From: Amycolatopsis nivea
GTDB taxonomy: Bacteria; Actinomycetota; Actinomycetes; Mycobacteriales; Pseudonocardiaceae
Assembly: GCF_004522235.1 (NCBI RefSeq)
Contig: NZ_SDLT01000012.1
Coordinates: 1-64,000, forward strand
Length of the DNA stretch: 64,000 nucleotides
Reading direction: 5' to 3'
Numbering within the stretch: the first letter of the stretch is position 1; each line of letters opens with the position of its first letter. Under the pieces are notes generated by a model that did not search any database, was not told the origin of the DNA, and was given only the letters and a program-made list of their open reading frames with translations. A program made the position numbers and the translations under genes. Below, one piece after another: positions 8,093-17,008 of the stretch.

Positions 8093-8125
8093 CGATGCCA
8101 GTATGCGTAGCGAGGAGGTGCGCTC

Positions 8126-9253
8126 GTGAGCATGCCACTGGACGGTGTCGTCGTCGCGGATTTCAGCCGGGTGCTGGCCGGTCCGCTGGCGTGCGTGAAC
8201 CTGGCCGACCTCGGGGCGACGGTGATCAAGGTCGAACGGCCCGGCTCCGGGGACGACACGCGCGGCTGGGGACCGCCGTGGACCGCGCACTCCAGCTCGT
8301 ACTTCGAATGCGCCAACCGGTCCAAGCAGTCGGTCGTGCTCGACCTCGGCGATCCGGACGACCTGGTGCTGGCGCGCGAACTCGCCCAGCGCGCCGACGT
8401 GCTCGTGGAGAACTTCCGGTCCGGCGCGTTGCAACGGCGCGGGCTCGACTACGAATCCGTCCGCGTGGGTAATCCCGGCGTTGTGTACTGCTCGGTTTCC
8501 GGCTTCGGCGGCGACGCGGACCTGCCCGGCTACGACTTCCTCGTGCAGGCCATGGGCGGTCTGATGAGCGTCACCGGCACCGACGAACCGGCGAAGGTCG
8601 GCGTCGCGCTGGTCGACGTGCTCGCCGCGAAGGACGCCACCATCGGCATTCTCGCCGCGTTGCGAGCCCGCGAGCAGACCGGGCGGGGGCAGCGGGTCGA
8701 GGTGAATCTGCTGTCCAGTCTGCTCGGTTCGATGGCCAACCAGGCTTCCTCGTATCTCACGACCGGACGCGCGCCGCAGCGGATGGGCAACGCGCATCCG
8801 TCGATCGCGCCCTACGAAACGTTGCGTTGCAAGGACGACGTGCTCGCGTTGGCCTGCGGCAACGACGGGCAGTTCCGCAAGCTCGCCGAGGTGCTGGGCG
8901 CTCCGGAGCTGGCCGACGACGAGCGGTTCGCGACGAACGCCGAACGCGTGCGCAACCGTCCGGAGCTGCGCGCCGCGCTCGAACGGCAGCTCGGCGCCGA
9001 CACGGTGGCGGCGTGGGCCGCGCGGCTGACCGAGGTCGGCGTGCCCGCCGGTGCGGTCGGCGATCTCGCGGACGGGTTCAAGCTCGCGGAATCGCTCGGC
9101 CTCGCGCCCACCGTGCCGGTCGGCGACTCGCCGCCCCAGGTCCGTCACCCGATCGGCTATTCGGAGACGCCGGTCGCCCGCTACACCGCCCCGCCCCGGC
9201 TGGGGCAGCACAGCGACGAGATTCGCCGCTGGCTCGCAGAGGAGAAGAAATGA
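8126..9253 (+). CDS. CaiB/BaiF family III CoA-transferase
   Basis: A 375-residue formyl-CoA transferase family protein that moves CoA between carboxylic acids. The N terminus has the standard pattern VVVADFSRVLAGPLACVNLADLGATVIKVE, followed by NRSKQSVVLDL. The catalytic Asp is expected in PGYDFLVQAMGGLMSVTG. GTG 8126 follows AGGAGG at good distance. The stop overlaps the start of the next gene by four bases (ATGA), so the two are translationally coupled. Pairing with a glutaryl-CoA dehydrogenase-like enzyme suggests it makes glutaryl-CoA from succinyl-CoA and glutarate, as the SUGCT/GcdG proteins do. The exact acid is inferred from the neighbour only. Confidence 0.88.
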   Translation: MSMPLDGVVVADFSRVLAGPLACVNLADLGATVIKVERPGSGDDTRGWGPPWTAHSSSYFECANRSKQSVVLDLGDPDDLVLARELAQRADVLVENFRSGALQRRGLDYESVRVGNPGVVYCSVSGFGGDADLPGYDFLVQAMGGLMSVTGTDEPAKVGVALVDVLAAKDATIGILAALRAREQTGRGQRVEVNLLSSLLGSMANQASSYLTTGRAPQRMGNAHPSIAPYETLRCKDDVLALACGNDGQFRKLAEVLGAPELADDERFATNAERVRNRPELRAALERQLGADTVAAWAARLTEVGVPAGAVGDLADGFKLAESLGLAPTVPVGDSPPQVRHPIGYSETPVARYTAPPRLGQHSDEIRRWLAEEKK

Positions 9254-10440
9254 GCGCCACGAAGTCCCTGCCGCCGCTGGATCCGCGCGACCCCGCCGGG
9301 CTCGGCGACCTGTTCACCGAAGACGAGAAGGCGATCGCGGACGCGGTCCGCCGGGTCTGCGCCGACCGGATCGACCCGTACGTCGGCGACTGGTTCGAGC
9401 GCGGCGAACTGCCCGACGTCCGCGGTCTCGCCAAGGACCTCGGCTCGCTCGGGGTGCTCGGCATGCACCTGGAGGGCTACGGCTGCGCCGGGATGTCGGC
9501 GACCGAGTACGGCCTGGCCTGCCTGGAGCTGGAAGCGTCCGACTCGGGCATCCGCTCGCTGGTGTCGGTGCAGGGGTCGCTCGCGATGTTCGCGATCTGG
9601 AAGTGGGGTTCGGAGGAGCAGAAGCAGCAGTGGCTGCCGTCGATGGCGGCGGGCGAGGCGATCGGCTGCTTCGGGCTGACCGAACCGGACGCCGGCTCGG
9701 ACCCGGCGAGCATGCGCACCCGCGCGCGGCGCGACGGCGACGACTGGATCCTCGACGGCCGGAAGATGTGGATTACCAACGGAAGCGTCGCCGACGTCGC
9801 CGTGGTGTGGGCGCAGACCGACAAGGGCGTGCGCGGCTTCGTGGTGCCCACGGACACTCCGGGCTTCTCGGCGCCGGAGATCAAGCACAAGCTGTCGCTG
9901 CGCGCTTCGATCACCAGCGAGCTTGTCCTCGACGGCGTGCGGCTGCCCGCGGATGCGGTGCTGCCGGAGGTCACCGGGCTGAAGGGGCCGTTGAGCTGCC
10001 TCAACGAAGCCCGCTTCGGCATCGTCTGGGGCTCGGTGGGCGCGGCGCGTTCCTGCTTGCAGGCGGCGATGTCCTACGCCGAGGAGCGCACGCAGTTCGG
10101 GAAGCCGATCTCCGCGTTCCAGCTGACGCAGCAGAAACTTGTCGACATGACGCTCGAGTACACGAAGGCGTTGCTGCTCGCGATCCACTTGGGACGGCGC
10201 AAGGACGCCGGGGTGCTGCGGCCGGAACAGGTGAGCCTCGGCAAGCTGAACAACGTCCGCGAGGCGATCGAGATCTGCCGCACCGCGCGCACGATCCTCG
10301 GCGCGAACGGGATTTCGCTGGAGTACCCGGTGATCCGGCACATGAACAACCTCGAATCGGTGCTCACCTACGAGGGCACCGTCGAGATGCACACGCTGGT
10401 AGTGGGTCAGGCGATCACCGGGCAGTCGGCTTTCCGCTGA
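9250..10440 (+). CDS. Acyl-CoA dehydrogenase, glutaryl-CoA dehydrogenase-like
   Basis: A 396-residue FAD-dependent acyl-CoA dehydrogenase most like glutaryl-CoA dehydrogenase, which oxidises and decarboxylates glutaryl-CoA to crotonyl-CoA. Visible motifs are GCFGLTEPDAGSDP, KMWITNGSVADVAVVWAQT, the R-T-Q-F-G-K-P segment in the C-terminal helical domain, and the catalytic base Glu375 in TYEGTVEMH. The start ATG overlaps the end of the CoA-transferase gene. Its 3' end overlaps the convergent MFS gene by 34 bases, so the two stop regions lie inside each other. Crotonyl-CoA would enter beta-oxidation elsewhere. Confidence 0.85.
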   Translation: MSATKSLPPLDPRDPAGLGDLFTEDEKAIADAVRRVCADRIDPYVGDWFERGELPDVRGLAKDLGSLGVLGMHLEGYGCAGMSATEYGLACLELEASDSGIRSLVSVQGSLAMFAIWKWGSEEQKQQWLPSMAAGEAIGCFGLTEPDAGSDPASMRTRARRDGDDWILDGRKMWITNGSVADVAVVWAQTDKGVRGFVVPTDTPGFSAPEIKHKLSLRASITSELVLDGVRLPADAVLPEVTGLKGPLSCLNEARFGIVWGSVGAARSCLQAAMSYAEERTQFGKPISAFQLTQQKLVDMTLEYTKALLLAIHLGRRKDAGVLRPEQVSLGKLNNVREAIEICRTARTILGANGISLEYPVIRHMNNLESVLTYEGTVEMHTLVVGQAITGQSAFR

Positions 10441-11597
10441 GGGCTCCGCCGCGGCACGGCCATGGCCGCCAGTCCGGCGGCCGCGGCCAGCATCCCGAGC
10501 CCGGCGAGCGTCCAGCCGAGGAAGCCGAACGTCAGCACGAGCGGGACCAGTACGATCGGTCCGGTGATGCGCGCGAGCGCGGTGCTGGTGGCGAACAGCG
10601 CTTGGTACTGGCCCTGATGTCCTTCGGGGGCAAGGCTGAACGCGAGATGCCAGGCACCGGCGGAGGCGGTCGTTTCGGCGAGGGTGAGCAGGAGCGCGCC
10701 GACCAGGGCCAGGACTACCGGGTGTGCTGAAGCGCTGAGCGAGCCGAAGACGGAGCAGGCGGCGATCAGGAAGATCCCAGCCACGGCAAGGGATCGGCGT
10801 GCGGTGCGGGCGTCGCGGACCTGGCGGCTGATCGGCAGTTGGAGCAGGACGACGAGGACGGTGTTGGCCAGCAGCACCACCGCTGACGTCCATTGTGGAG
10901 CGGAACTGCGCGTGACTATCCACAGTGGAAGCGTCACGCTGAGGATCGGCATGGTCAGCTGCGTGATCGCGGCCAGCAGCGTCAGAGTGACGTAACGGCG
11001 GTCGCGCAAGGCTGGCCAGCCGGTCTGGCGTTCGGTGGGTGCGTCCGGTCCGGCGTGCAGGTACAGCGCGGTGGCGAAGACGAACAATCCGGCGTCGACG
11101 AGGAAAACGGTGACCGCGTTGGTGCCGGCGGCCAGGACGAGCGCGCCGACGCCGGAGCCCGCGCCGATGCCGATGTTGACGGCGGTGTGCAGCAGGGCGC
11201 GGGCCCGGACGCGGCCTTCGGGAGCCACCACCGTCGCGACGACGGCTTGGCGGCCCGCCGCGAGCGCGCTCTGCCCGCAGGCGAAGAGCGCGCACGCGGC
11301 GATGTACAGCGGAACAGTGTGCGCGACGGCGAACAGCAGCAGGCCCGCGACCGAGGCGACGGTCGCCGCGGCGAGTGCGCGGCGGGCACCGATCCGGTCC
11401 AGCAGCGTTCCGAACGGAACGGTGGTGGTCAGGCTCGTCGCCGCGCCGAGCGACAGCCCGAGCGCCACGATTCCGGCCGGCAGGCCGACCCTGGTGGTGA
11501 AGTGGACGGCGGACACGGCCAGTACCGCGCCGTCGCCCGCCGAGGTCAGGGCTTGGGCGGTGGCGATCCGCCGGATCGCCGTGCGCGTGCTGGTCAT
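10407..11597 (-). CDS. MFS transporter
   Basis: A 396-residue major facilitator protein with about twelve hydrophobic helices. The A-loop between helices 2 and 3 reads GTLLDRIGARRAL, typical of drug exporters of the DHA class. ATG 11597 overlaps the stop of the AhpD-like gene by four bases, so the two are coupled. The substrate is unknown. The operon with a MocR regulator and an AhpD-like protein suggests export or uptake of a compound linked to oxidative or amino acid metabolism, but this is weak. The C-terminal 34 bases overlap the end of the convergent dehydrogenase gene. Confidence 0.88.
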   Translation of the reverse strand: MTSTRTAIRRIATAQALTSAGDGAVLAVSAVHFTTRVGLPAGIVALGLSLGAATSLTTTVPFGTLLDRIGARRALAAATVASVAGLLLFAVAHTVPLYIAACALFACGQSALAAGRQAVVATVVAPEGRVRARALLHTAVNIGIGAGSGVGALVLAAGTNAVTVFLVDAGLFVFATALYLHAGPDAPTERQTGWPALRDRRYVTLTLLAAITQLTMPILSVTLPLWIVTRSSAPQWTSAVVLLANTVLVVLLQLPISRQVRDARTARRSLAVAGIFLIAACSVFGSLSASAHPVVLALVGALLLTLAETTASAGAWHLAFSLAPEGHQGQYQALFATSTALARITGPIVLVPLVLTFGFLGWTLAGLGMLAAAAGLAAMAVPRRSPQRKADCPVIA

Positions 11598-12070
11598 GCC
11601 GGGCTGACCGACCAGCACCGGGTCGAGACGCCGACCGTGTTCCACATGTTGATGGCGGTGATGAGCGCGATCAGCGCGGCCGCGCCTTCCTCGCCGAATG
11701 CCGCGACGGCCTCGGAAACGGTCGACTCGGGCACGTGCGTTTCGGAGAGGCGCGTGACGTCCTCGGTGAGCGCGAACGCGGCCCGCTCGGCAGCGGTGAA
11801 CAGGCCGGATTCCGCCCAGACCGCGAGAGCGTCGACCCGCTGAGCGGTGACGCCTTCCTTGCGCGCGGCCTGCGAGTGCATGTCGACGCAGTAGGCGCAG
11901 CCATTGATCTGGGACGCGCGGAGGCGGACCAACTCGCGCAGGCCCGGGTCGATCTCGGCGTGGTCGAGCTGCTGGGTCGCGGCGTCGTCCAAAGTGCTCA
12001 TCGCACGGGAGAAAATCGGGGCCAGCGCGTCGAAATCGAGGCGCTGGGGGATCGGGATCGTCGTTGTCAT
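11594..12070 (-). CDS. AhpD/carboxymuconolactone decarboxylase family protein
   Basis: A 158-residue all-helical protein with the AhpD redox motif CAYCVDMH (Cys58, Cys61, His65), which in AhpD-type enzymes supports peroxide or disulfide reduction. No alkyl hydroperoxide reductase gene is next to it. It follows the MocR gene by 48 bases and overlaps the MFS gene by four bases. One base before its ATG lies the inverted repeat GACCTA-GAT-TAGGTC (12072-12086), which suggests separate control of this gene and the MFS gene. Confidence 0.88.
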   Translation of the reverse strand: MTTTIPIPQRLDFDALAPIFSRAMSTLDDAATQQLDHAEIDPGLRELVRLRASQINGCAYCVDMHSQAARKEGVTAQRVDALAVWAESGLFTAAERAAFALTEDVTRLSETHVPESTVSEAVAAFGEEGAAALIALITAINMWNTVGVSTRCWSVSPA

Positions 12071-12071
12071 G

Positions 12072-12086
12072 GACCTAGATTAGGTC
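12072..12086. promoter_or_regulatory. Perfect 6-3-6 inverted repeat before AhpD gene
   Basis: GACCTA-GAT-TAGGTC lies directly before the ATG at 12070, where a bound repressor or an RNA hairpin would block initiation. The upstream MocR protein is the nearest candidate binder. Confidence 0.5.
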
Positions 12087-12118
12087 TCGAATGGTCCGGG
12101 TTCCCGGCCAATCTGAAG

Positions 12119-13504
12119 CTAAGAACTCAGACCATTTGCCAGCGCGTCGGCGGCCAAGGCGAGGGCGCGCGTGGCTCGGGCGGACGACACCGCGCCGTAG
12201 CCGATGACGACTCCGGCGCGGTCCGGGTTGCCGCCGGGGGCGCGGTAGTCGGCGAGTCCTTCGAGGGCGACGCCGAACTGGCGGGCGGCGGCGAGCGCCC
12301 GTTCTTCGGCCGCGGCGTCCGGGAGTTCGACCAGGCATTGCAGACCCGCGGCGAGGCCGCCGGGCCGCAGGTCCGGAGTGCGTTCGGCGAGGAGCTGGGC
12401 GAACAGTTCGCGACGCGTCCGGAACGTGGCGCGGCGGCGGCGGACGGCACGGTCGTACTCGTGGGAATCGAGGAAACGGGCGAGGACCTGCTGGTGCAGA
12501 CCGCTGGGCGTGACGCCGCTGAGGCTTCGCTGCCGGAGCAACTCGGGGAGGAGGTCGGGCGGGGTCACGGCCCAGGCGACGCCGACGGCCGGGGCGAGGG
12601 CTTTGCTCGACGTGCCCAGGTACACGACTCGATCCGGCGCGAGGGCTTGGAGTGCGCCGATGCTGCGGCGGTCGTAGCGGAATTCGCCGTCGTAGTCGTC
12701 TTCCAGGATCAGCGCGTCGCGCGCGTTCGCCCATTCGACGGCGGCCCGGCGGCGTTCCGGGGAGAGCGGGACGCCGGTCGGGAACTGGTGGGCCGGGGTG
12801 AGGAAGACCGCGTCGGCCTTCGTGCCGTCGAGGTCCGCGCCTTCCGCGTCCACCGGAATCGGGACGATGTCCAAACCGGACTCGGCGATGATGCGCCGGT
12901 GCCGTTCGTGCCCGTACTCCTCGACGGCGATCCGCTTGCCGCCGCGCGCGCGAATACTGCGGCAGGTCAACGAAAGCAGGTCGCCGAAGCCGCTGCCGAT
13001 CACGATGTCCCCCGCGGTGACGCCGCGCGTGCGGGCCAGGTATCCGGCGAGAGTGTCGCGGAGTTCGGGCACTCCCTCGGGCGGTGCGTAGGCGAACGCG
13101 GAGACCGGCATTTCCGACAGCGCCCGCCGGGTTTGCGCGCTCCATTGGCTGCGCGGGAAGTCTCCGGCGTCGGCGAGGCCGCCGCGAAGTTCGTACTCCG
13201 GCGGCGATTGTTGTTGCGCGGCAGCTGGTTGTGCCTGCCGGGGGAACCCGGCGATCCACGTTCCGGCACCGACGCGGCTTTCCAGCCAGCCTTCGGCGGC
13301 GAGTCGCGAGTAAACCTCGGAGACGGTGCTGCGGGCGATGCCGAGGTCGGCGGCGAGTGCGCGCGAGGCGGGCAGCCGGGTGCCCACCGGGAGACGGCCG
13401 TCGACGACCGCGGCGCGCAACGCCGTTTCGAGCGCGTGCGCTGGGCGCGTGGTGGACACGGGCAGGTAGAGGTCGAGCCCGTCGGCCGCCGATGCGCGCT
13501 TCAT
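12119..13504 (-). CDS. MocR/PdxR-type GntR regulator
   Basis: A 461-residue fusion of an N-terminal GntR winged helix (about residues 25-85, with SRALAADLGIARSTVSEVYSRLAAEGWL) and a fold-type I aminotransferase domain. The PLP lysine is in YLGTSSKALAPAVG, and the ILEDDYDGEFRYD segment holds the PLP aspartate. Such proteins often sense PLP or an amino acid adduct. The ATG at 13504 has no ribosome site but is preceded by TAAAGT (13516-13511) six bases away, so the transcript is probably leaderless. The AhpD and MFS genes follow on the same strand and are the likely targets. Confidence 0.9.
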   Translation of the reverse strand: MKRASAADGLDLYLPVSTTRPAHALETALRAAVVDGRLPVGTRLPASRALAADLGIARSTVSEVYSRLAAEGWLESRVGAGTWIAGFPRQAQPAAAQQQSPPEYELRGGLADAGDFPRSQWSAQTRRALSEMPVSAFAYAPPEGVPELRDTLAGYLARTRGVTAGDIVIGSGFGDLLSLTCRSIRARGGKRIAVEEYGHERHRRIIAESGLDIVPIPVDAEGADLDGTKADAVFLTPAHQFPTGVPLSPERRRAAVEWANARDALILEDDYDGEFRYDRRSIGALQALAPDRVVYLGTSSKALAPAVGVAWAVTPPDLLPELLRQRSLSGVTPSGLHQQVLARFLDSHEYDRAVRRRRATFRTRRELFAQLLAERTPDLRPGGLAAGLQCLVELPDAAAEERALAAARQFGVALEGLADYRAPGGNPDRAGVVIGYGAVSSARATRALALAADALANGLSS

Positions 13505-13510
13505 GGCCGG

Positions 13511-13516
13511 ACTTTA
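13511..13516 (-). promoter_or_regulatory. Leaderless -10 box of MocR gene
   Basis: TAAAGT on the minus strand, then six bases to the ATG at 13504, with no Shine-Dalgarno sequence. Confidence 0.4.
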
Positions 13517-13596
13517 GCCGCTTCGTCAGCGGAGAGCCTGCACGATCCGCCCGCGCCGGGCGTGGCCCGGCTCAAGCGACGAAGCGATCGGCACGC

Positions 13597-13634
13597 GGAA
13601 ACGCCCGGCCAGGACTGCCCGGCCGGGCGTTTCC
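13597..13634 (-). terminator. Terminator hairpin after phospholipase C gene
   Basis: Perfect 14-base inverted repeat GGAAACGCCCGGCC (13597-13610) and its complement (13621-13634) with a ten-base loop, 28 bases downstream of the phospholipase stop. No long U tract follows, as is common in actinomycetes. Confidence 0.7.
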
Positions 13635-13661
13635 ATTACGCGCGAACGTGTGCAGCGGTGA

Positions 13662-15797
13662 TCATCGCCGCGGGCCGGGGTCGCTGAAGCTCGGCCGGCC
13701 GGTCTCGTTGTGTCCGGCGAACCGGCGCAGGTAACCCGGCGCGGCCGGGTCGGTCAGCGAGATGTCGAACCAGCCGAACGCGGACGCGGTTTCGCACGGC
13801 ACCCGGCGGGTTTCTCCCGGGCCGAGCACGATCGTGCGGGCGGCGCCGCGGCTGTAATCGTTGCGCAGCTTGAGTTTCCGGCGCTGTCGGCCCGGGTTCG
13901 TGACGGTCAGGGTCAGCAGTGGGGCACCGTAATTGTTCGTGGACACCGAAACCTCGGGTTCGGTGGTGTCCGCGGTGGTGCCGGTGAACTGCGCGAGGTA
14001 ACCGTTCGCGCCGGTCACGCGCAGGTCGTACTTGCCGTGCTCGTCGGTGCCCGGTGCGCCGTCCCAGGTGTCGGTGAGGGTGTCGTGCGCGGCGACCGTG
14101 TAGCGGCGGGGCGAGTCGCCGTGCGCGTAGACGTAGAAGTGCGCGCCCACGGTGCCGTCGTTGGTGAACCGCACCGAAACCGAGTGCCCGTCGCGCTTTC
14201 CGGCGAGCGCGGTGGTGAACCGGTACGGCAGCGCCCGTGCGGGACGGACGCCCGGCTCCTGCTTCGGCATCGCCTGCGGCAGCTTCACCGAGAACGGCTG
14301 GTTCTTGCTCGGCAGCGGGGCGGGCGTGGGCGTGACGACCGGTTTGGTCTGCGGGCGGGAGAAGTCGAACGCCGAGGTGAGGTCGCCGCAGACGGACCGG
14401 CGCCACGCGCTGATGTTCGGCTCCGCCACGCCGAACCGGGCTTCCAGGAAACGCAGCACCGACGTGTGGTCGAAGGTTTCCGAGCAGACCCAGCCGCCGC
14501 GCGACCACGGCGACACGACGAACATCGGCACCCGGGAACCGAGCCCGGCCGGGTGCTTGCCGGCCAGCCGGTGGCCGCTCGGGCCGGTTCCGGTGCTCGG
14601 GCGCAGCTTGTCGAAGTCGAGGAACTCGTCGGCGAGGCTGGCCGAGAGCGCCCGCGACACGAGGCCGTCCGTGCCCGGCTGGTTCAGCAGCGGCGGCATC
14701 GGCGGGACGACGTGGTCGAACAGGCCGTCGTTCTCGTCGTAGTTGACGAAGAAGACGGTCTTGCTCCACACCTCGGGGTTCGAGACCAGCGCGTCGAGGA
14801 CGAGGTTCAGGTAGTACGCGCCGTCGCTGGCGGACGCGGCGGCGTGCTCGCTGTACTTGTACGGCGGGACGATCCAGGTGACCTGCGGCAGCTTCCCGGC
14901 CTGCACGTCGGCGCGGAACTCCTTGAGCGTGTGCGTCGAAACGCCCTGCTCGACCAGCGGGCCGGACGCGCCCTCCTGCGGGTGGTACTGCGCGAAAAAC
15001 TCGAGGGAGTTGTCGGTGTAGTTGTCCGTCGGCTCGCCCGGGATGCCGCTGCCGCCCTGGTAAAGCTTCCAGGTGACGCCGGCCTTCTGCAGCCGCTCGG
15101 GATAGGTGGTCCAGGTGTAGCCGTTGGTGTTCGCGCGCTCGTCCAGACCGGGGCCGTTCGCCTTGGTGCCGAGCCGGTTCTGCGTGTCGATGGTGCCCGA
15201 CCAGAGCATGATCCGGTTCGGCGCGGTGTCGGCGGGAACCGAGCAGTGGTAGGCGTCGCAGATGGTGAACGCCTCGGCCAGCGCATAGTGGTAGGGCAGT
15301 TCGGAACGCTGCTGGTAGCACATGGTGAACACGTCCTGCTTCTCGTTCACCCAGCCGTCATAGCGTCCGCCGTTCCAGAGCGGCTCGCCGCTGCCCCAGC
15401 TGTGGTCGGTGCCGGCGATGTGCTCGCTGGTGCGCAGGGCGTCGAGCGGGAACGGCAGCACGTACTCGGCGTCGTCGGGAAGGCCCCGGCCGTTGTAGCG
15501 GGAGGTGCGCGTCTTCGCCGGCGGCTGGTAGAACACCGGCCGCCCGTTGGGCAGCAGATGCGGCCGCGGGTCGCCGTAGCCGCGCACGCCGCGCATGGTG
15601 CCGAAATAGTGGTCGAAGGACCGGTTCTCCTGCATGAGGACGACGACGTGCTCGACGTCCTCGATGGTCCCCGACCGGCGGGCCGGTTCGACCGCGAGCG
15701 CCTTCCCGATAGACCCGGGCAGCAGCCCTCCGGCCGCCGCCCCGGCGAGCGAAGCGCCCGCCATGCCGAGAAAGTTCCGGCGACTCGTACCCGCCAT
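13662..15797 (-). CDS. Tat-exported phospholipase C (phosphocholine-specific type)
   Basis: A 711-residue protein of the PlcH/PlcN phospholipase C family (phosphoesterase family with acid phosphatase relatives). It cleaves phospholipids or sphingomyelin outside the cell. A twin-arginine signal SRRNFLGMAG starts the protein, with an Ala-rich core up to about residue 40. The catalytic domain opens with VEHVVVLMQENRSFDHYFGTMRG, and later segments include GLDERANTNGYTW and FFVNYDENDGLFDHVVPP. Two C-terminal beta domains of the DUF756 type follow, from about residue 500. ATG 15797 follows GGAGGA. It stands alone and ends in a strong hairpin. Phosphate or nutrient scavenging is a fair guess, but no Pho box was recognised. 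Confidence 0.93.
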   Translation of the reverse strand: MAGTSRRNFLGMAGASLAGAAAGGLLPGSIGKALAVEPARRSGTIEDVEHVVVLMQENRSFDHYFGTMRGVRGYGDPRPHLLPNGRPVFYQPPAKTRTSRYNGRGLPDDAEYVLPFPLDALRTSEHIAGTDHSWGSGEPLWNGGRYDGWVNEKQDVFTMCYQQRSELPYHYALAEAFTICDAYHCSVPADTAPNRIMLWSGTIDTQNRLGTKANGPGLDERANTNGYTWTTYPERLQKAGVTWKLYQGGSGIPGEPTDNYTDNSLEFFAQYHPQEGASGPLVEQGVSTHTLKEFRADVQAGKLPQVTWIVPPYKYSEHAAASASDGAYYLNLVLDALVSNPEVWSKTVFFVNYDENDGLFDHVVPPMPPLLNQPGTDGLVSRALSASLADEFLDFDKLRPSTGTGPSGHRLAGKHPAGLGSRVPMFVVSPWSRGGWVCSETFDHTSVLRFLEARFGVAEPNISAWRRSVCGDLTSAFDFSRPQTKPVVTPTPAPLPSKNQPFSVKLPQAMPKQEPGVRPARALPYRFTTALAGKRDGHSVSVRFTNDGTVGAHFYVYAHGDSPRRYTVAAHDTLTDTWDGAPGTDEHGKYDLRVTGANGYLAQFTGTTADTTEPEVSVSTNNYGAPLLTLTVTNPGRQRRKLKLRNDYSRGAARTIVLGPGETRRVPCETASAFGWFDISLTDPAAPGYLRRFAGHNETGRPSFSDPGPRR

Positions 15798-16134
15798 GTC
15801 GTGTTCCTCCATGTGCTCGCGGCGAGACAACGGTCGCCCGGATTTACCGGCCGCCGCTCGCCCGGGGGAGATCATGAACGAGCCGAGTGTCCCGGATCTG
15901 GCGCGCGGATGAATACTTCCGGTTCGCCGCGACCGCGCCGGATCCCGGCAATCCGGACGCCGCCCGCCCGCCATGCCGATGAGACGGACTGCCGGGCATT
16001 CCGGGCAAACGGCGAGTTAACCGCTCATAACGGCTCGGCTATTCGAGCTAACTTGCCCTGCGCGAACCATGTGCCTCGAACGCCGGTGGTTTCCTCTGGT
16101 GGGTCCGAAAACCGGGGGAACGGGGGATGCGGGG
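15798..16134. other. Intergenic region, no gene seen
   Basis: This 337-base divergent gap must hold the promoters of phospholipase C and the YbaB operon. AT-rich stretches occur at about 16015-16055, including GTTAACC and CTAACTTG. I see no convincing gene, RNA or clear operator here. Confidence 0.5.
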
Positions 16135-16671
16135 ATGAGCGATCCGCTGTCCGGTGACGCCGGCGACGCGGCGGCGCGCGTGGACCGGATGGTGGCCGAG
16201 GCGAAGCAGAAAGCCCAGCGGTACCAAGCGATGCAGGCCGCGGTCGGGCAGGTCTCGGTGACCGAGACGGGCAAGGACGGTCTGGTCACGGTCACGGTCG
16301 ACTCCGCGGGGAACGTGACCGATCTGCGGATCACCGATCAGGTCCGGGAGTGCTCCGGGGCTCAGGTCGCCGCTGCGGTGCTGACGACTTTGCGGCGCGC
16401 GCAGGCGCGGTTGCCGGACCGGCTCGGCGAGGTCATGGCGGAGACGATCGGCGACGACCGGCAGACGATGGACACGATCGTCGGCAACTACCGGGCCAAG
16501 TTTCCCGAGCCGGAGCCGGAGGAACCGGACCCCGGCGAGGACCGCAACGTCCGGAATCTCGGCGGCCTCGAAGAGGAATCCGCGCCGAAGCCGCCCCCGG
16601 TGCGCAGGCCGCCCGGCGACTCCGACGACGGCGACGACGGCTTCGGCCAGTCCTTCATGACACGGGGATGA
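16135..16671 (+). CDS. YbaB/EbfC family protein of an ESX-associated locus
   Basis: A 178-residue protein. Residues 10-110 match the YbaB/EbfC nucleoid-protein fold (KAQRYQAMQAAVGQVSVTETGKDGLVTVTVDSAGNVTDLRI, which alone spans several strands). It is followed by an acidic Pro/Glu/Asp-rich tail. In actinomycetes such proteins are often found beside type VII secreted proteins rather than in the recR cluster. ATG 16135 follows a GGGGGA ribosome site. It is four bases before the EspC-like gene, so the two form an operon with the RHS toxin. A chaperone or adaptor role for the secreted toxin is possible but unproven. Confidence 0.8.
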   Translation: MSDPLSGDAGDAAARVDRMVAEAKQKAQRYQAMQAAVGQVSVTETGKDGLVTVTVDSAGNVTDLRITDQVRECSGAQVAAAVLTTLRRAQARLPDRLGEVMAETIGDDRQTMDTIVGNYRAKFPEPEPEEPDPGEDRNVRNLGGLEEESAPKPPPVRRPPGDSDDGDDGFGQSFMTRG

Positions 16672-16675
16672 TCCG

Positions 16676-17008
16676 ATGGCAGGTGACGGTTCCGGCGGCT
16701 ACGAGGTCCATCCGGACGATCTCGCCAAGCACGCGCAAGCGGTGGAGCAGGTCGGCAAAACGCTGGGGCAGGCGTTGGCCGCGGCGGAGCAGGTGACGGT
16801 GGGGGTGCAGGCGTACGGCCTGATCACCGGGCCGTTGTTCGTGCCGATCGTGCTCGCGGTGAGCGCGCCCGGGCTGGCGACGCTGGCGTTGGCGCAGCAG
16901 GCGATGGGCCAGGTGGCGCAAACGGTGAACCAGGCCGTGACGACGTATCAGACCGCTGAGCAGAACCACACGCAGACCATCAACGGCCTCGGGAAGAAGC
17001 TCTCGTGA
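16676..17008 (+). CDS. EspC-like type VII secretion-associated protein
   Basis: A 110-residue helical protein resembling the ESX-1 EspC family. It begins YEVHPDDLAKHAQAVEQVGKTL, has a hydrophobic Gly/Ala-rich middle (LITGPLFVPIVLAVSAPGLATLALAQ lies at about 49-74), and ends with a helix containing YQTAEQNHTQTI. The family helps export partners through type VII systems. Its stop overlaps the GTG of the RHS toxin gene (GTGA), so the two are tightly coupled. No ESX core ATPase or channel gene is in the window. Confidence 0.72.
   Translation: MAGDGSGGYEVHPDDLAKHAQAVEQVGKTLGQALAAAEQVTVGVQAYGLITGPLFVPIVLAVSAPGLATLALAQQAMGQVAQTVNQAVTTYQTAEQNHTQTINGLGKKLS

Noticed and set aside
13710..16157. 815-codon plus-strand frame
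   Set aside because: Antisense to the phospholipase C gene; the frame is open because of GC-rich codon structure.
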